Source of the DNA: Tuctoria greenei
Lineage: Eukaryota > Streptophyta > Magnoliopsida > Poales > Poaceae
DNA: 64,000 bases
NCBI GenBank assembly: GCA_036927565.1
Contig: JAYESD010000003.1
Span: forward strand, 84,055,311 to 84,119,310
Reading direction: 5' to 3'
Part shown: positions 34,936-47,453 of the stretch, piece by piece
Layout of the letters: each line of letters begins with the position of its first letter
Position numbering within the stretch: position 1 is the stretch's first letter
Made by a program: the position numbers and the translations under genes
Notes under the pieces: generated by a model
Told to the model about the DNA's origin: nothing
The model's input: the letters and a program-made list of their open reading frames with translations, nothing else
Database searches by the model: none

Positions 34936-36490
34936 CTAAAAGCCTAACTCCTCTTCATCTGGAGCTTCGTCGACATTCTGTTTTCCTTCCCTTTGGCCGA
35001 AAGGAACCTCTTCCCGGCGCTTGTTGTAGAGCTCGGCAAGGTTTTGGACCTCTCGACAGCCTTCCACGTTGTGGTTGTTCGTCTTGTGTATAGGACACCA
35101 CATCTTGTAGCTGCCTCCGTCTTCAGACGACGGCCGAGGTCGTTTCTCGGGGCGTGGCCCCCGGCCACCCGGAGCTGCGGCAGCAACAGCTGTAGGTGTG
35201 TCGGCCGACAGCTTTTTCTTGCCGTTGGACTTTTTTTCTTCTTGCCACACCCGGAGGTAGTGGATTCACCCTTGGAGGACTTTTTGTTGTCCTCCGAAGG
35301 TGGTTGGGAGTGCATTTCACGGCCCTCCACAGCTTTGGCACACTTGTCTGCCAAGCTGAAGAGTTACGTGACACTGGTGACTTCCTTGGTCGCCAGCTTC
35401 TCCAGCATCTTCTTGTCTCGTACGCCCTGTTTAAATGCCACAATAACAGAGGAACTTGATATAGAAGGAATAGTGTTTCGTACCATGGAGAACCTCTGGA
35501 TGAAGGATCGCAGGGACTCTCCCCCTTCTGCTTGACAGCAAAAAGGTCTAGTTCGGTGCCTGATCGGGTGTATGAACTCCTGAAATTGGCAGTCAATTAT
35601 TGGCACAGTTCCGTCCAACTGTTGATGGAGTCAGGCGGAAGGCTCATGAACCAGGACCTGGCGGTCCTAGTCAAAGCCACGGGGAAATAATTGGCCATTA
35701 CGGCCTCATTGCCTCCAGCCGCAAGGATTGCGGTGGAGTAGATTTGGAGAAACTCAGCGGGATTGACAGTCCCATCAAATTATTTCAGCCGGTGAGGCCA
35801 GAACTTCTGCGGCCATCTGACCATGCATAGGTGCATGACCAAGGAAGAACAGCCTCCTCCTATTCCCTCAAGAGCAGGACTGTCCCGAGCCTCTTGCCTT
35901 TCACGAGCGCGCTCGATGTGGACGTGACCATCCTGTTGACGGTAACGGCGATCAAGCTCCGCCCGGAGGTCGTGAGTTGAAAGCCTGGTTACCGTATGGG
36001 TGTGTCGCGCCCCGGAAGGTAGCGACGTCGCCTGTTAAGACGCACCACGCCTCCTGTGTCATGAAGCGTGCGGACCAAGTCTACCCAACACGGTCTGATG
36101 CTGCAATGGGGCCCGCCCCAAGGGGGGAGGACCTTGGTTGCTGATGCGATCGGCTGCTGCTGCAACCAAGTGTTCCACATCAGCCCTCCACTGCTCCATT
36201 GCACCCTGAGATGCTCTTGGAGGCGGTGGACGTTGGAGAAGAGCATGCGCGGCATGGAGCGCATGTTTAGGTTTGTTGTTCGCCGATGCCGTGACTAACG
36301 CAGACACCCCATCTCGCTGTCCATCTTGATTTGCCGGTGCGGACGGTGGTGGCGGTGGCATGACTCCAGCTGGAGCCACAGCACCTGCTGGCTGCTGCAT
36401 GTTGGAGGGGTTGCCTCCAGCAGGTTGCGCAGCAGGGTTGCCGTTGGACGTTCCAGCAACAGAGTTCACCATGTTTGAGTCTCGGGTGCC
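34936..36490 (-). pseudogene. Y gag, degenerate
   Basis: It begins just inside the primer-binding site (complement 36491-36507) with MVNSVAGTSNGNPAAQP and PPPPPSAPANQDGQRDG. The gag domain is spread over several frames (35618-35364). A Lys/Ser-rich part follows and a CCHC-like motif (CPIHKTNNHNVEGCREV, near 35070). At least three frame changes occur. Confidence 0.8.
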
Positions 36491-36508
36491 CCTACCTGGC
36501 GCGCCAAC

Positions 36509-37371
36509 TATAGGAGGCTGATTCTGGCAATTCTCTCAGTACTACCATTGGTAGCCCGCAGAGTTTGTAGTTCAGTATTGGGCGCGCAGAGATTCAGAGC
36601 GCGATGGTAAGTTGACATAAGGATTTACATGGTTCGGGCCACCTAAGCGTAATACCCTACTCCACAGGGTGTGTGGTTGTTGTATTGAGCGTCTGAGCAC
36701 TTGTGAGCATGTGTCAGAGCCGAGTCTGAGAGTGTGGAAGAGTCTCCCTATGTATGGCTCGACAAGTCCTTTTATTGTACAAGGACTGGTCGTTACATCG
36801 TTAGCCTGGCCCGACATGTGGCCCTAGAGGTTACTGATGCTTAATACACAATTAATGAGCTTAATTATCCTTAATAGTGTAGCAACGCGCCTTGACAGTG
36901 CCTTTACTGGTATTAAGGGCCCTTCGATGTGTGTCATTAAGATGGTATTAATGACACTTAATCGGGTCCTGAAGTCTTTACTTGTCCCTTGAAGGTCCGA
37001 GCCGTTGGGGGTCCACCAGTGTGATTGTTGAAGATGGAGGTCCAGTGGCTGGACATGTGGCAGCTCTGGAGCTTACTGTCTGGGACAGTTAGGTCCGGTG
37101 CTGTTGTACACGTGTCGGAACTAGAGCTTCCCTTTGTCAGGGGTTAGGTCCGGGGGTGCCGCACAGGTATTTAGCCCGGAGCTATCCCATGTGTGGGATG
37201 TAGCTCCGGTTGCAGGAGACACGTGGAAATACCAGGACTAACAATTGAAGGGAGGCAGGTCCGGTCCCGTATGACACGTGGGGCCTTCGGAGGTCTTCAA
37301 CTCAGACAGGTGAAGTACCTTTGGTCTTTTTGCAGTCCCAGTGGGTATACATTACGCAGTGTTCCAATACA
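36509..37371 (-). repeat. Y 5' LTR
   Basis: The left edge adjoins the inverted primer-binding site (36491-36507), and the right edge is followed by GCATG and resumed X sequence. It aligns along its length with 26017-26876. Confidence 0.88.
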
Positions 37372-37376
37372 GCATG

Positions 37377-37843
37377 AGTTCAGTTGAAAGCGTAAACAAC
37401 CCTCAAATCGTGCGGGATTTACTTCTTAAGTAAGTGTCCGCAAGGCTTGGATGGAAACCGCAATAAGAGCAAGGACACATTTGAAAAATCTACCCCGTCA
37501 ATGATGAAGGGGCCCGAGGCCACCCCGACGAGAAAGTCGAGGTTATTACCCAGGGGAAACCGTTGTCATGATGGGTGGCGGGAAGTATGAGGGCAGCAGC
37601 CTGACAAGGCACTCGGAACTGATATGGTTTTCGTATTAGGAACCCGCAACCTTCAACTTCGAGAGATCTGTTGTGCAGAGATCACCTACCGCATTCAAGG
37701 AAATCCACACGACGATGGTTCAACAACGAACCATCACCCCAACGGCACCTTTGAAGCCGCTGTGCGGGAATCGAAGAGGGCCCCACCTCCGGTAGAATAA
37801 CTTAACCCAAAGGATTTCTTTCGGAGGTGGGTCCGGGGGCCAC
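37377..37843. other. X sequence resumed right of Y, ending in the polypurine tract
   Basis: Matches 26877-27412 of Y in inverted orientation, which shows it belongs to X. The last 20 bases (37824-37843, GGAGGTGGGTCCGGGGGCCA) form the purine-rich tract expected before a 3' LTR. Confidence 0.75.
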
Positions 37844-38683
37844 TGTCGGTACCCTGCATACCGGGTACCCCATGATACCGCAAGAAAAGCTAAGGAGTTC
37901 CCCCAATCAAGTTGAAGACCTCTGAAGGCCAGACGTGATACAGAGTACTGGACCTGCCTCCCTCGTTTGGGTAGTTCCGATACTGACACGTGTATCACAA
38001 GGTTAGACCTAACACCCATCATAGGGAAGCTCCGGCCTTGCCACGTGTCCAGTGACTCCGGACCTAACCCCCAGTAGATGAAAGCTCCGGTGCTACCACG
38101 TGTATAGTAGCTCTGGACCTGCCTTCCCACAATGGGAAGCTCCGGAGTCACCACGTGTCGAACCTCCGGCGCTAGGACTTCAATGGAAGACGGAGAGATC
38201 TTTAACGGCTCAGACCTTCAAGGGATAGTTAAAGCGATAGTTACAAGGTCTGATTAAGTGTCATTAATGCTATATTAATGACACGCGATCAGTGTACTTT
38301 TAATAGGGGTAACGCCATTATCAAGGCACGTTACCACTCTATTAACCACACTTAATACCCGTTGATCGTGTAATCGACAGGAAACTACGCCAGTGCCACG
38401 TGTCGGGCCAGGCAAGTAATGTAACGGCCAGTCCTTAGACTATAAAAGGGTTGTCCCGCACGGTACATGACGACTAAGCTTGTACACACGCAAGCACTAG
38501 CGAATCCCTAATACAACAACACACACCCCGTGGACTAGGGTATTATGCTCAGGCGGCCCAAACCACTAAAATCCTTTGTGTCATCATCTTGTCTAAGATC
38601 TTCGCGCACCCAAACCGATACAAGAACCTTCGCGGGCTACAATTTAGTAGTACCGGGGGAAGTGTCATCCGTATGCTTAGACA
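37844..38683 (+). repeat. X 3' LTR (840 bp)
   Basis: It begins TGTCGGTACCCTGC and ends TATGCTTAGACA, followed by the target duplication GCTGG (38684-38688). The 20-base shortfall against the 5' LTR is largely the C-run. The 55-bp G-box units and the TATA box (38441) are conserved. Confidence 0.92.
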
Positions 38684-38688
38684 GCTGG

Positions 38689-38915
38689 CATCTTTATATT
38701 TTTATCATTAAATGCAGCAAGCCTTCTGTATTTTCTATTTCAAGCTCAAGTTTATCAAGTGTGGACGTGGGCACACTTCTTATGCATAGTGGTGGCACGA
38801 GAAATAGCATCACACATTTCTTCACATGAGAGACGCACCTCATTATTGTCACTAATTTGTTCGCCCTCCTCCATGCTATTGGTATTTTTTAACGTCAGTT
38901 CATCCTAGCAACAAG
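38689..38915 (-). pseudogene. Copia gag fragment, right of X
   Basis: The minus strand reads MEEGEQISDNNEVRLSCEE and then KKCAHVHT, a copia gag C-terminal type of sequence. It continues at 14288 on the other side of X. It is the upstream part of the copia piece at 13003-14288, split by X. The right limit is approximate. Confidence 0.5.
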
Positions 38916-41627
38916 TGCGCAGAGGCACTAGGCAAGTCTAAGCCAAAGCAAGATGAGTTCCGCAAGCGCACGAAAAGTACCATTGTACCATTTCATCCAA
39001 GCGTATTCCCTATGGTATTGTATTTATTTTATCCTAAAGGAAGGCAAGTGAAGAGTGTCAAAATCATAGGATTAGTAGGGTGTTCTAGTGAGGAATCCAA
39101 CGGGATGGGTAAATGATGTAGTGGGGGTAGTGTGACACACAGCAATTATAAGGATGTCTTATTGAAGATCAAGTTATGAGATGGAGTTACTCCTACTATG
39201 CTCTAATTACTCAAATGCATAGCCTTTTAGTGTACACATGAGTACGCTAACGATGAATAATAGGGTTTAGTGGTCCAACACATCGGCTACGAGTTTACCT
39301 CTGGCAACATCATGATAATTCTCGCTAGGAGCGTGTGGCATAGCCGAATCTGGGGGAGTACAAAAACAGACAGGGCTGTTACAACCTTCTGCCTACCCCT
39401 CAACCCGTGGGTCTACAAGACATCCAATTCTACTTCACTATCTAATCACCATGTTTACATGTTAAGTAAATACCTTAAGAGTCTGGATTCAAGTATCATC
39501 CTAAGTTAATGACTAATCTAAACATCATTGAACCAATGTTGGAACTAAGCACTAAATTATCCATATTAGCAGAGTAATGTTATTACCTAGTTAGACTATA
39601 GTAGAGGTGTGTGATGTTTATGATAACACAATGACAACATTACTTTCAGATCGTAATAACACCTACAACTATCGCATACACTGACTCCACAATCAAACAA
39701 GAAATGATTTGCCCAAGTACATGAATAAATAGAGACTAATAATATTATTATTATGAAGCATAAAGTCACAAAAGGAAGAGAAGATACATGAGCCATAACT
39801 TTCCCAATTTGGACTTGGGACTAGAGGCACCTCTCTACAACCTAACCTCCACTAAGGAACTAGGAGACCTAGTGCATACAATGAGAGAATGCTTGAGTGA
39901 CGTGTGTGTGTGTGTGTGTTTAATGAGGCCTCTACCCCTATTTATACACAAAGTAGAGGCGGTTCCCACCATATTTTGTGCTTGAATCAGTCTCCACCAG
40001 CTTCAGGGCACCACAAGGAGTCGACACATGGCAGCTCATAGAGTTTCGCTCCAGAAAGGAGTCGGCTGAACCCCTGGTTCAGCCCACCTGGTCATGGCGC
40101 CTCTCATAGTGTGCTTCCTCCAGGTCACTAGTAGGTGGGCCCATTATACTTCCCTCATTAATTGATGTTGGATTCCCTCGTATACGTCATGGAAAGGGTC
40201 CATAGATCCATGTGATGCCACAAGTAATTTTTTGATTGGTGGGGTTGTCATTTTTCAAGATTGCTCCCCTCATTCTTCACCATTCCAGCAATAAAATACC
40301 TACATGCACTATTTCTCCAAGTACAAGTGGAATTATGATAAATCCAAAGATGATGTGTGTAAGAAATATTTATTCTTTCATATAATTGAGTTATATTGAT
40401 GATAGACATTTGTATATAACGACCGTCAACAAACTCCACTCATTTACCTTTGTTGGTCCCCAAGTTTACCCTTTCAAAAGTACCAAGTGCACAACAAAAT
40501 ATTCTACCTTTCATTGAATAAATTGACTATGTTACCTCACCCTTTTTCTTAGTCATTATGGGGCTTATGCCTCATCCTATTCTTGGGTGGTTGAAGGATA
40601 AAATAGCAAAGTGAGCATGCATCACCTAATCTTTAAATTCCACTCGAATTCCAGAGAGTTTCAAATGGTGTTTCAACTAATGTTCCTCAAATTATTCTCT
40701 CAAATCACTCCTATGTGGTAAGTGGTATTTATATCCTCACCAAGGAAATGCCTTTCTTGTCCTACATCTATGTAAAGATTATATGTGGAGCTTGGTAGGG
40801 ATCAAGAGTAGGCATATTTGTAACACATATGTTGCTAAGTCAAAAGAGTAAATTCTAGCAGAAAACAAATCATACTTTTGATTACGATTTCTGTATGTGT
40901 GATGAATATTTGTGGAGTGGAAATATGAAGATGACTCTTTTTTATGCACTCTCTTTATTGTGAGAATGAAACACGGCTACTTATCACCTTTTTTCTCAAG
41001 ATCTTGTACATGAGCATGCATTTTTCTTTTTCTTTTCTTATTGCCATGTCTTGTACTCCTCTTTTTCTTTTCTAATATTTTGAAGAGAGTATTATGCATG
41101 AAAAGCGTGGAGTATCTTTTGATGGTGTAATAGTATGGTTGAATTGTGCTGACTTTTAATGTATAAGTTTAGCATGTGCCAGTGAAATCTTGATCTTAAA
41201 TTCATGAAAAGATTCTCACATGACTCTATACTAGTTTGACTAGGCTCAATGTGAAGGTAAATAGCATATGCAAGGGTTTATCAAATTTGAATCATCATAT
41301 AGCTTTGGTAGGAATTTCTATCAGATGAGGAACTTCCATTAAAGAACTTCTCCAAAAATTCATGTTTCACATTCAACTAGGATTTTAGCAGTGCTTATCA
41401 CGATATTTTATTTCACAACAACCTAGAATTGTACTAAGTTTTTTCTACCCACAAATTTCAAGTTTTAAGGCAAGAGTACTCTAAGCCAATAAACACAATA
41501 CTTGTATAATACTAAGTTGTATACAAACGACTAAGAAAAAATAAAACAAAGAAACAATTAATCATTTTAACTTATGCAAAGTAAAAACATTCTTACCACA
41601 CATCTTTCACTTTATTAACAACCTATA
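38916..41627. other. AT-rich sequence, no gene recognised
   Basis: No domain is recognisable on either strand in these 2.7 kb. A (GT)n run lies at 39902-39919. Part of the region (about 39260-40450) has the mixed composition of an LTR, and a minus-strand retroelement end may point into it from 41628. I could not find paired ends or a target duplication. Confidence 0.4.
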
Positions 41628-42162
41628 CTAAATTATTATATTTTTTAGATGCAATGGAAGTGGGAAGAATGAAATAAAATAACGATGTGTGGTATAGATT
41701 ACCTCAAGTGGGGGTCCTCCCCCAAGCTTGTTCTTCTCAATCTTTGTGATAAGTGTTGAAACTTGATGGTGTAAATGGGCCATGAGGTCGGCCTGTTGTT
41801 GTTGCAGTGTGATGTTGACGTTATTGAACCATGCGTCGATTTGTCGCTTCCAGTCATGGGTACCTTGGATGTGGTCTTGAAGGGTGTTTAAAACGTCGCA
41901 TGTCCTCACTTCACGGTCTCCCATCCTTTGGGTGAGTTCTGCCATCCTGGGCTAAGGTCAAGAGAAACTGGGGCCGAAAACGAACATCATGTACATATCT
42001 ATGGAGGAGGCAAGCAACGTTAACTTCAGTTGGAACCATAAGGGTCTCATCTCCCTTTGGTGGTAGTCCACTCTTTCCACGATGGTCCTCCGGCCTCACA
42101 CGTTTGAGGTTAGTTCCAATAGGGTGCATCACCTGTCGGATCCACTTCCTCTTAGTATTCAT
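41628..42162 (-). pseudogene. Possible retroelement 3' ORF piece
   Basis: Two overlapping minus-strand frames encode MNTKRKWIRQVMHPIG... (42162-41911) and MAELTQRMGDREVRTCDVL... (41945-41628). The latter is Gln-rich and probably helical (WFNNVNITLQQQQADLMAHL). Its end, KLGGGPPLEV, is encoded by a G-rich segment (AAGCTTGGGGGAGGACC) resembling the purine-rich tract before the 3' LTR of some grass gypsy elements. This suggests the tail of a gypsy element, but I cannot assign the family. Confidence 0.3.
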
Positions 42163-42530
42163 AGGCGGGACTGGATGGTCGAGGCATCTCCATGGCTGCT
42201 TTTCTTGAATGGCTTATTGTGACCCTGCCTGAAACAATACTCCGATGAACCTCTTCGATAGGTTGAAGAGCAATGATAAGTTGCCACCATTTGTATAAAT
42301 GAAAATCCTGGATCGCCTATGATATTCTATTATCACCGACGACTATTATCACAAATGAATTCTGTTGGACATCATAGACGTTTTATTAAAAGGATCGCAT
42401 GTAAAAAATGGGGGCATTTAGGAAAATTTTTTTGTTGTAGTATTGTGCATCTAGGGCTGATATTATGGTTAGTGTGTGTAAGTTTGCAAGATTTCAAGAC
42501 ACACCTAAGGAATCACTTTTGATGGTCGTG
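42163..42530. other. No gene seen
   Basis: Short mixed sequence between the possible retroelement ORF and a copia fragment. Nothing is recognised on either strand. Confidence 0.4.
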
Positions 42531-42990
42531 AAGAGAATCTTGTGACATTTCGTTTGTACACCAAATTATGGGTTATGGTGTCCAAAAAGGTCAAATTTTA
42601 ATCTCATTGGATATTCTGATGCTCATTATGCTTTTGAAAGATTGATAGAAGAGTACCTCTAGAACATGCCAATTCTCGAGTAGGTCCCTAATGTCATTGT
42701 CATCCAAAAAAATTATTGCCCTTTCCATGATCGAAGTGAAGCATGTCGCTATTAGAAGTTGTTGTGCAAAATTTCTTTCGATGCAACAAACTCTAAAGGA
42801 CTATGGTTACAATATGAACCATATTCTATTCCTATGCAACAATGAGAATGCCATTAAGATTACTCATAACACTGTTGAGCATATAGATATCCCGCACCAC
42901 TTCTTGAGAGACCACTCAGTTAAGGAGGATATAGTTGTTTCTCATGTTAGAACCGAAAGCAAACTAGCCAATATATTCTTTTCTATCTAG
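42531..42990 (+). pseudogene. Ty1/copia RNase H fragment
   Basis: Decayed frames read as the C-terminal part of copia pol. The first is a piece around GYSDAHYAF near 42610. An open 99-codon stretch follows from 42691: SSKKIIALSMIEVKHVA, LKDYGYNMNHILFLCNNENA, HIDIPHHFLRDH, ESKLANIFF. The Asp of the usual LCDNESA block is Asn here (LCNNENA). It is orientated opposite to the copia pieces at 13003-14288, so it is a different insertion. The downstream LTR is not recognisable. Confidence 0.8.
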
Positions 42991-43176
42991 CTTAACTGAA
43001 GGTATAAAACCCCGACAACGAGGTATGGTACTTGTCCGGTTTAATAAATCGCAAATAGTATTGTTTAGAATAATGATTCTTGTCAAGTAAATAAAGTCTT
43101 GTAAATCCTTTCTATCTATCTTAACTGTCAAGAGAATGTGGTGACTTCTGCTCTGAAACACGCAGAAGGTTCTCCA

Positions 43177-44004
43177 ATGGCTGAATCCTTTGGTTCACAA
43201 AGGCGAAAACGACGGCAGCGAGGTGCAAATAAGGGTACAGAAAGCGTCATATAAATAACAAGAATCAATGAAAGTGGGCTTCCCCAAGAACCGCTTGATG
43301 CTGTTACAACGTATCGAAATGTGTGCTACTGTCTTGTTAGAGCGCTCGTGCCGATCAAAATGGGCAAATGGAAAAAATTCCCAGAGCCGGGCAAGAATGA
43401 GTTGTGGGAGAAGTTGAAGAAATAATTCAAATTCCCAAAAGGCATGCAAGAAGTTGTAAAGGCAGCAACATTGTTCTCTTATGACAAGAGGTTTCGCGGC
43501 TGAAAGAATGAAATGAATGCTTATGTTAAGGATAATAAGGTCACTGGCCCATAGAAGATGGAAAAAATCATGCAAGCTCAGTGGGAAGAATTTATTCGTC
43601 AGAAGACCACACCTTAGCTGGTAGCCCAACATCAAGCTAGGTTTGAGCATGCAAAGAAGAACACATACCACCATCACTTGGGGTCTACAGGATATGCCAC
43701 AAAAATTAAGAAATGGCATAAGATAATAGAGGACACTCAGCGCGGGCAATCCTATCTAGCTAAAAGGCTGCGATGAGCTAACTAGGCTCTGGGAGTTAGG
43801 TCGGTCAGGTTTGACTGGTGAGCGCAAACTTGCAAAGCCCAAATATGTGAAAAAGTAGGGAAGAGATTATCATAAATAATTCAAAAGCAATAGAAGGTCT
43901 TCTTCAAGCCAGTGTGAGACAAGAACAAACATACTGTTGTCCTAGGCAATCACGAACACAGTGGAAGGGTCCGATCAACTTCTTCTCAAATGTTCAGTAA
44001 AGAG
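43177..44004 (+). pseudogene. CACTA TNPA-like (Transposase_24-type) fragment, left part
   Basis: The plus strand reads as a plant En/Spm-associated protein with stops: GLPQEPLDAVTTYRNVCY, PGKNELWEKLKK, KNEMNAYVKDNKV, AQWEEFIRQKTTP and HHLGSTGYATKIKKW. The homologous block in W is on the minus strand (57100-56640: HGWKSEMNAYVKADKVPS, TQWQEFVRQKTTP, HHRLGFAGYAPKV). It is interrupted at 44005 by element Z and resumes at 51557. Confidence 0.7.
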
Positions 44005-44867
44005 GGTGATGAGGACATCACAACAGCGGGGACGCACATTGAGCTGCAAGAACCAATCACAAGAGCACGAACATGGTTAATAAATCAGCAGGTGAACTCG
44101 CTCCTAACTTCATTTGCATGTGAGTTTGAGAATATATTTCTATGTGATGATTTAATTGTTATTAGGAACAATGTAGAAGATCAACAAATGAAGGGAAGAG
44201 GCTGTGGGAACAGGGAGAACCAGCTGGGACGTCCACAAGTTGATGGAATCAGTTTACAACTCGGAGTCGAGTTCAACTTGGAGTCCAGGTGCAATCTACC
44301 TTATAATGGACGCCCATGATGCATACATACTCTGTTTTCAACGTTCTACATATGCACGTAAATAGGAGAAGATAAACTTTCCAATGGATTTGGTGTCACC
44401 TCAAAATTCCTCCAGAGTCATCAGAAACCGTCGAAACAATCTAGTCCAGATTTTTGTCAGATGTTGCGCCACCGAATCGAGCCTTTGGGCCTTGTATCCC
44501 TATGAGTCCATTAGGGACGCGTCTAAGACTGTTTTGGCCGAACCCTAGCCTTGAAGTACTACAGACGCCGGTCATATCCGGTGGGTTTTGCTTAGATCAA
44601 TAATATCGCCGTTCTACGGTTTGTGAAACCCCAACTTCACGATTTTAGATCGTGTCTTTGACGTTCTTACTTGTGTTCTTGGTTGGACTTGCATAGATTA
44701 GACTTCTTGGCGAGGTCAAGTGTGTGCAGCACAGTAGATAACCAATGGAGCAGTTGTGTAGTGATTGCAGGAGTATTTGAACTGCTCGAGTGTCGCGGAT
44801 CATCGATGTCAAGTTCTCCAACCCAATCCACTTACCTTTCAAAAGATCGGGCTTGAACTACTCATCA
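44005..44867 (+). repeat. Z 5' LTR (863 bp)
   Basis: Aligns along its length with 50693-51556. Its first 315 bases keep an open frame (to 44319) that includes PITRAR and NQQVNSLLTSFACEFEN, corresponding to the pol tail encoded in the 3' LTR. Confidence 0.9.
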
Positions 44868-46176
44868 ATTCGTATAAGATTTCTGGTTGGCCATGAGGTA
44901 TCTTTGTTTTCCTTCAATTAGATCGGTTTTGTTTAGTACCTAGAGTCCATAGAAAAGCCACAAAAAAAATAAATTGTTTTTACCGCTTCCTAGACTATAG
45001 TGCTTGCAGTTTTGTTTTTCAGTTTGCATTGTTGAGTTTGCGTTCGTGTGGTCGAGTCTTGTTGCTGGTTTAGCTTTGTGTTTTGGGTCCTAGTTATCGT
45101 GTTTTGTCCTTGTTTCCTTGCTGTTCGACACCTATTCCACAATCCCTAAACAACAAACCGGTCCATCATGTTCATCGGTCTGCCCTAGCTAGCCACCTTG
45201 CATGAACTCCCGCATCGCCAGCCATAGATCAGGTGACAAACCTTTGTGCCACTTATCCTTGAATCAGCACACACCACCCTATTAGTTTGTTGTGCGAATT
45301 CCCGATCATTTTCATATCCAATTGTGAGTTCTGTTCTCAAACCGAGTTGGAATCAACATCCAAAAACCGTAACTTGGACAACTTACTTAAAACGGCCATA
45401 ACTTTGCAGACGAACTTGAAATCCGTCATTTTTTTTTCAAATTGATCTACACAAAATTTTGCGTCTGATTTTCTGCCGTGTAGTTGCATTCAGCAAAATT
45501 TGATTGCCAAATTCCCTTGCATCTGATTTTCTGCCGCGTAGCCGCGTTCAACAAAATTAGATTGCCCAAATTCCCCTTGGAAGATAGGCTATCCAGCCTC
45601 CAAAGTTTCAACATGAATTTTAAAGATTCTTCTTGATTTTATATAGGCCGCATATTACATCCAATTGACCTGCAAATTTGTGTGATTCTTAATCTTATGC
45701 TCCTAAGTAAAGAAAAAATATAAAAAATTATTACAAAAAAATAGTGAAGCGCACGCATATTAAAGCAATTGGCCTATACCACTTGGTGCTGTTTTGTTTG
45801 TTATATCTTTGTTTTTCTTTTGTTTTGCTACTTCCTTGTGTTGTGCTAGGCCCCAGAGCACTTGCTTGTCAAGGAACGATTTCTTGCATTTAATACTTAT
45901 TGAACTTTGTTTACCTGTTAACGATTTTCTGCTTATTAGCCACCATATTGTGCCATCCAAGCTCCACCTTTCTATTGAGCATAACAAGTACCTTTGCAAT
46001 CACCCCACGGTTGATTGGTTCATTTGACCATCCACACCACCAGCTGTGTCGATAAGATCACTTGTAAGAGCGTGGTAAGACACTTGAGTGAGAGAGATTG
46101 TTTCTTCTACCCTTCACATTATCACTGTAGTTGGTAGCGATAACATCTTTTTATTGACTTTTGTTTCCTACTAACA
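44868..46176. other. Z untranslated leader
   Basis: This 1.3-kb stretch between the 5' LTR and the gag ATG shows no coding features. I could not recognise a clear tRNA primer site directly after the LTR (ATTCGTATAAGATTTCTGG), which may be mutated. Confidence 0.55.
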
Positions 46177-47453
46177 ATGGCGGGAGAAAACAATGATGAC
46201 AAATGTGTTCAACATGCTGAGTTACGTGATATGATGAAGGCGATGACAGATATGTTCACCGAATACAACGCATCAACGAAGGAGTCATTGCCGAACTTGA
46301 CTTGCCAACTTGATGACCTTGCTCTTCGGACGAATACTCTTGAGACTCGGTTGCCTCTCGCTGAAAGACATGAAGACAATGCTTATGATGATATGGATGA
46401 TCATAACAATTAGCCAAGAGTGCCACTTTATCATCGAGGTATGGGAGGTAATAATCATCATAAAAATTATAATCGTCCTCCTGATGGTCATTTTGCTAAA
46501 GTGAAATTTACTATACCCTCTTTTTCTGGTGCTTATGATGCTGAGGCTTATCTTGATTGGAAGATGACAATTGAGCAAAAATTTAATGTCCATCTTGTTC
46601 CTGCACAACATAGAGTTTGTCAAGCCACTAATGAGTTTTAGGACTTTGCTATCATATGGTGGAATGAACATGTTAAAACTAGAACTGATCCTCCAACATG
46701 CGATAGACTAAAAGAAACTATGCGTGTTCAATTTGTTCGTCCTTCTTTTCAGCGGGACTTCCACAAAAATTGCAGCGCTTAGACCAAGGTAACATGTCTG
46801 TAGAGGAGTATTATCAAGAGTTACAAAAGGGTATGTTGCGTTGTGGGGTAGCAGAGGACATGGATGATAAAATAGCTCATTTTTATGGGGGGATGAGGCA
46901 TGAAATTCAGGACATTGTTGATTACAAGGAATATGATTCTGTTAATAGATTGTTTCAGCTTGCTATGTTGGCAGAAAAAAAAATTGAAGGGCTGACAACA
47001 ATAGAAACAACGCATGAGGAGCAACTTCATGCTGCGTTCGACGTCTACATCATCCAAAACAGCACCATCTTCGACCTTCCTTACAGCGACTACACCATCC
47101 AATGGCGGCCAACGAACTACACCTGCTGCTCCACCATCTCGCATGCCGGAGGGTAGCAAGATGACAACATTCAAGCCTTCATCGTCCACTACTTCTACGA
47201 GTCGTACTTCCGACATTAAGTGTCACCGCTGCCGGGGACTTGGTCACATGATGAGAGATTGCCCGAGCAAAAGAGCATACATAACACTTCGGATGTTGAA
47301 GATGAATATTCTCTTTCTACTAACGTTGCAGATCCAAATGACGAACACTCTGATGAAGACATACTTGGTACAGCAGCGATGGAGAACTATAGGAGCATCA
47401 TTGCACAGCGTTCCTTAAGATCCAAATTGGAGGCCGATGATAAGCTACAATGA
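46177..47453 (+). pseudogene. Z gag
   Basis: The start is MAGENNDDKCVQHAELRDMM. The retrotransposon gag domain begins at about 46500 (KFTIPSFSGAYDAEAYLDW, FAIIWWNEHVKTR, MSVEEYYQELQKGMLRCG, HFYGGMRHEIQDIVDY). A Ser/Thr-rich linker and a CCHC knuckle follow at 47218-47272 (CHRCRGLGHMMRDC). Stops at 46411-46413 and 46639-46641 and frameshifts near 46760 and 47030 break it. Gag order and motifs are of the chromovirus type. Confidence 0.85.

Larger units (their letters stand above)
26017..37371 (-). mobile_element. Element Y: second copy of the X family, nested in X in the opposite orientation
   Basis: The element runs on the minus strand: 5' LTR 36509-37371, gag-pol 36490-30980, antisense gene (plus strand) 27413-30833, 3' LTR 26017-26876. 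A 5-bp repeat, GCATG, flanks it at 26012-26016 and 37372-37376. The first and last bases of Y are slightly off the TG...CA rule, so the ends may be uncertain by 1-2 bases. X sequence resumes immediately to the right (37377-37843). Compared with X, Y lacks about 1.8 kb covering the integrase C-terminus and the 71-bp repeat spacer. Over about 145 aligned bases of its two LTRs I count roughly 15-17 differences, mostly transitions. Confidence 0.88.
14294..38683 (+). mobile_element. Element X: Tat-lineage Ty3/gypsy retrotransposon with antisense gene, interrupted by Y
   Basis: The 5' LTR (14294-15153) and 3' LTR (37844-38683) both begin TGTCGGTACCC and end ACA. A perfect 5-bp duplication, GCTGG, flanks the element (14289-14293 and 38684-38688). 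Gag-pol runs on the plus strand (15181-21226), in the gypsy order protease, reverse transcriptase, RNase H, extra RNase H, integrase. A second gene lies on the opposite strand (22567-25974) near the 3' end. Tat-lineage membership is inferred from the CELLCFLDAYS and YVDDIV reverse transcriptase motifs, the extra archaeal-type RNase H and the antisense gene, as in maize Grande. Y (26017-37371) is nested in it. All its genes carry stops. Confidence 0.88.

Noticed and set aside
43195..43749. Long minus-strand frame of 184 codons
   Set aside because: It is the shadow of the plus-strand TNPA-like fragment, whose motifs match the W copy. The minus frame matches nothing.
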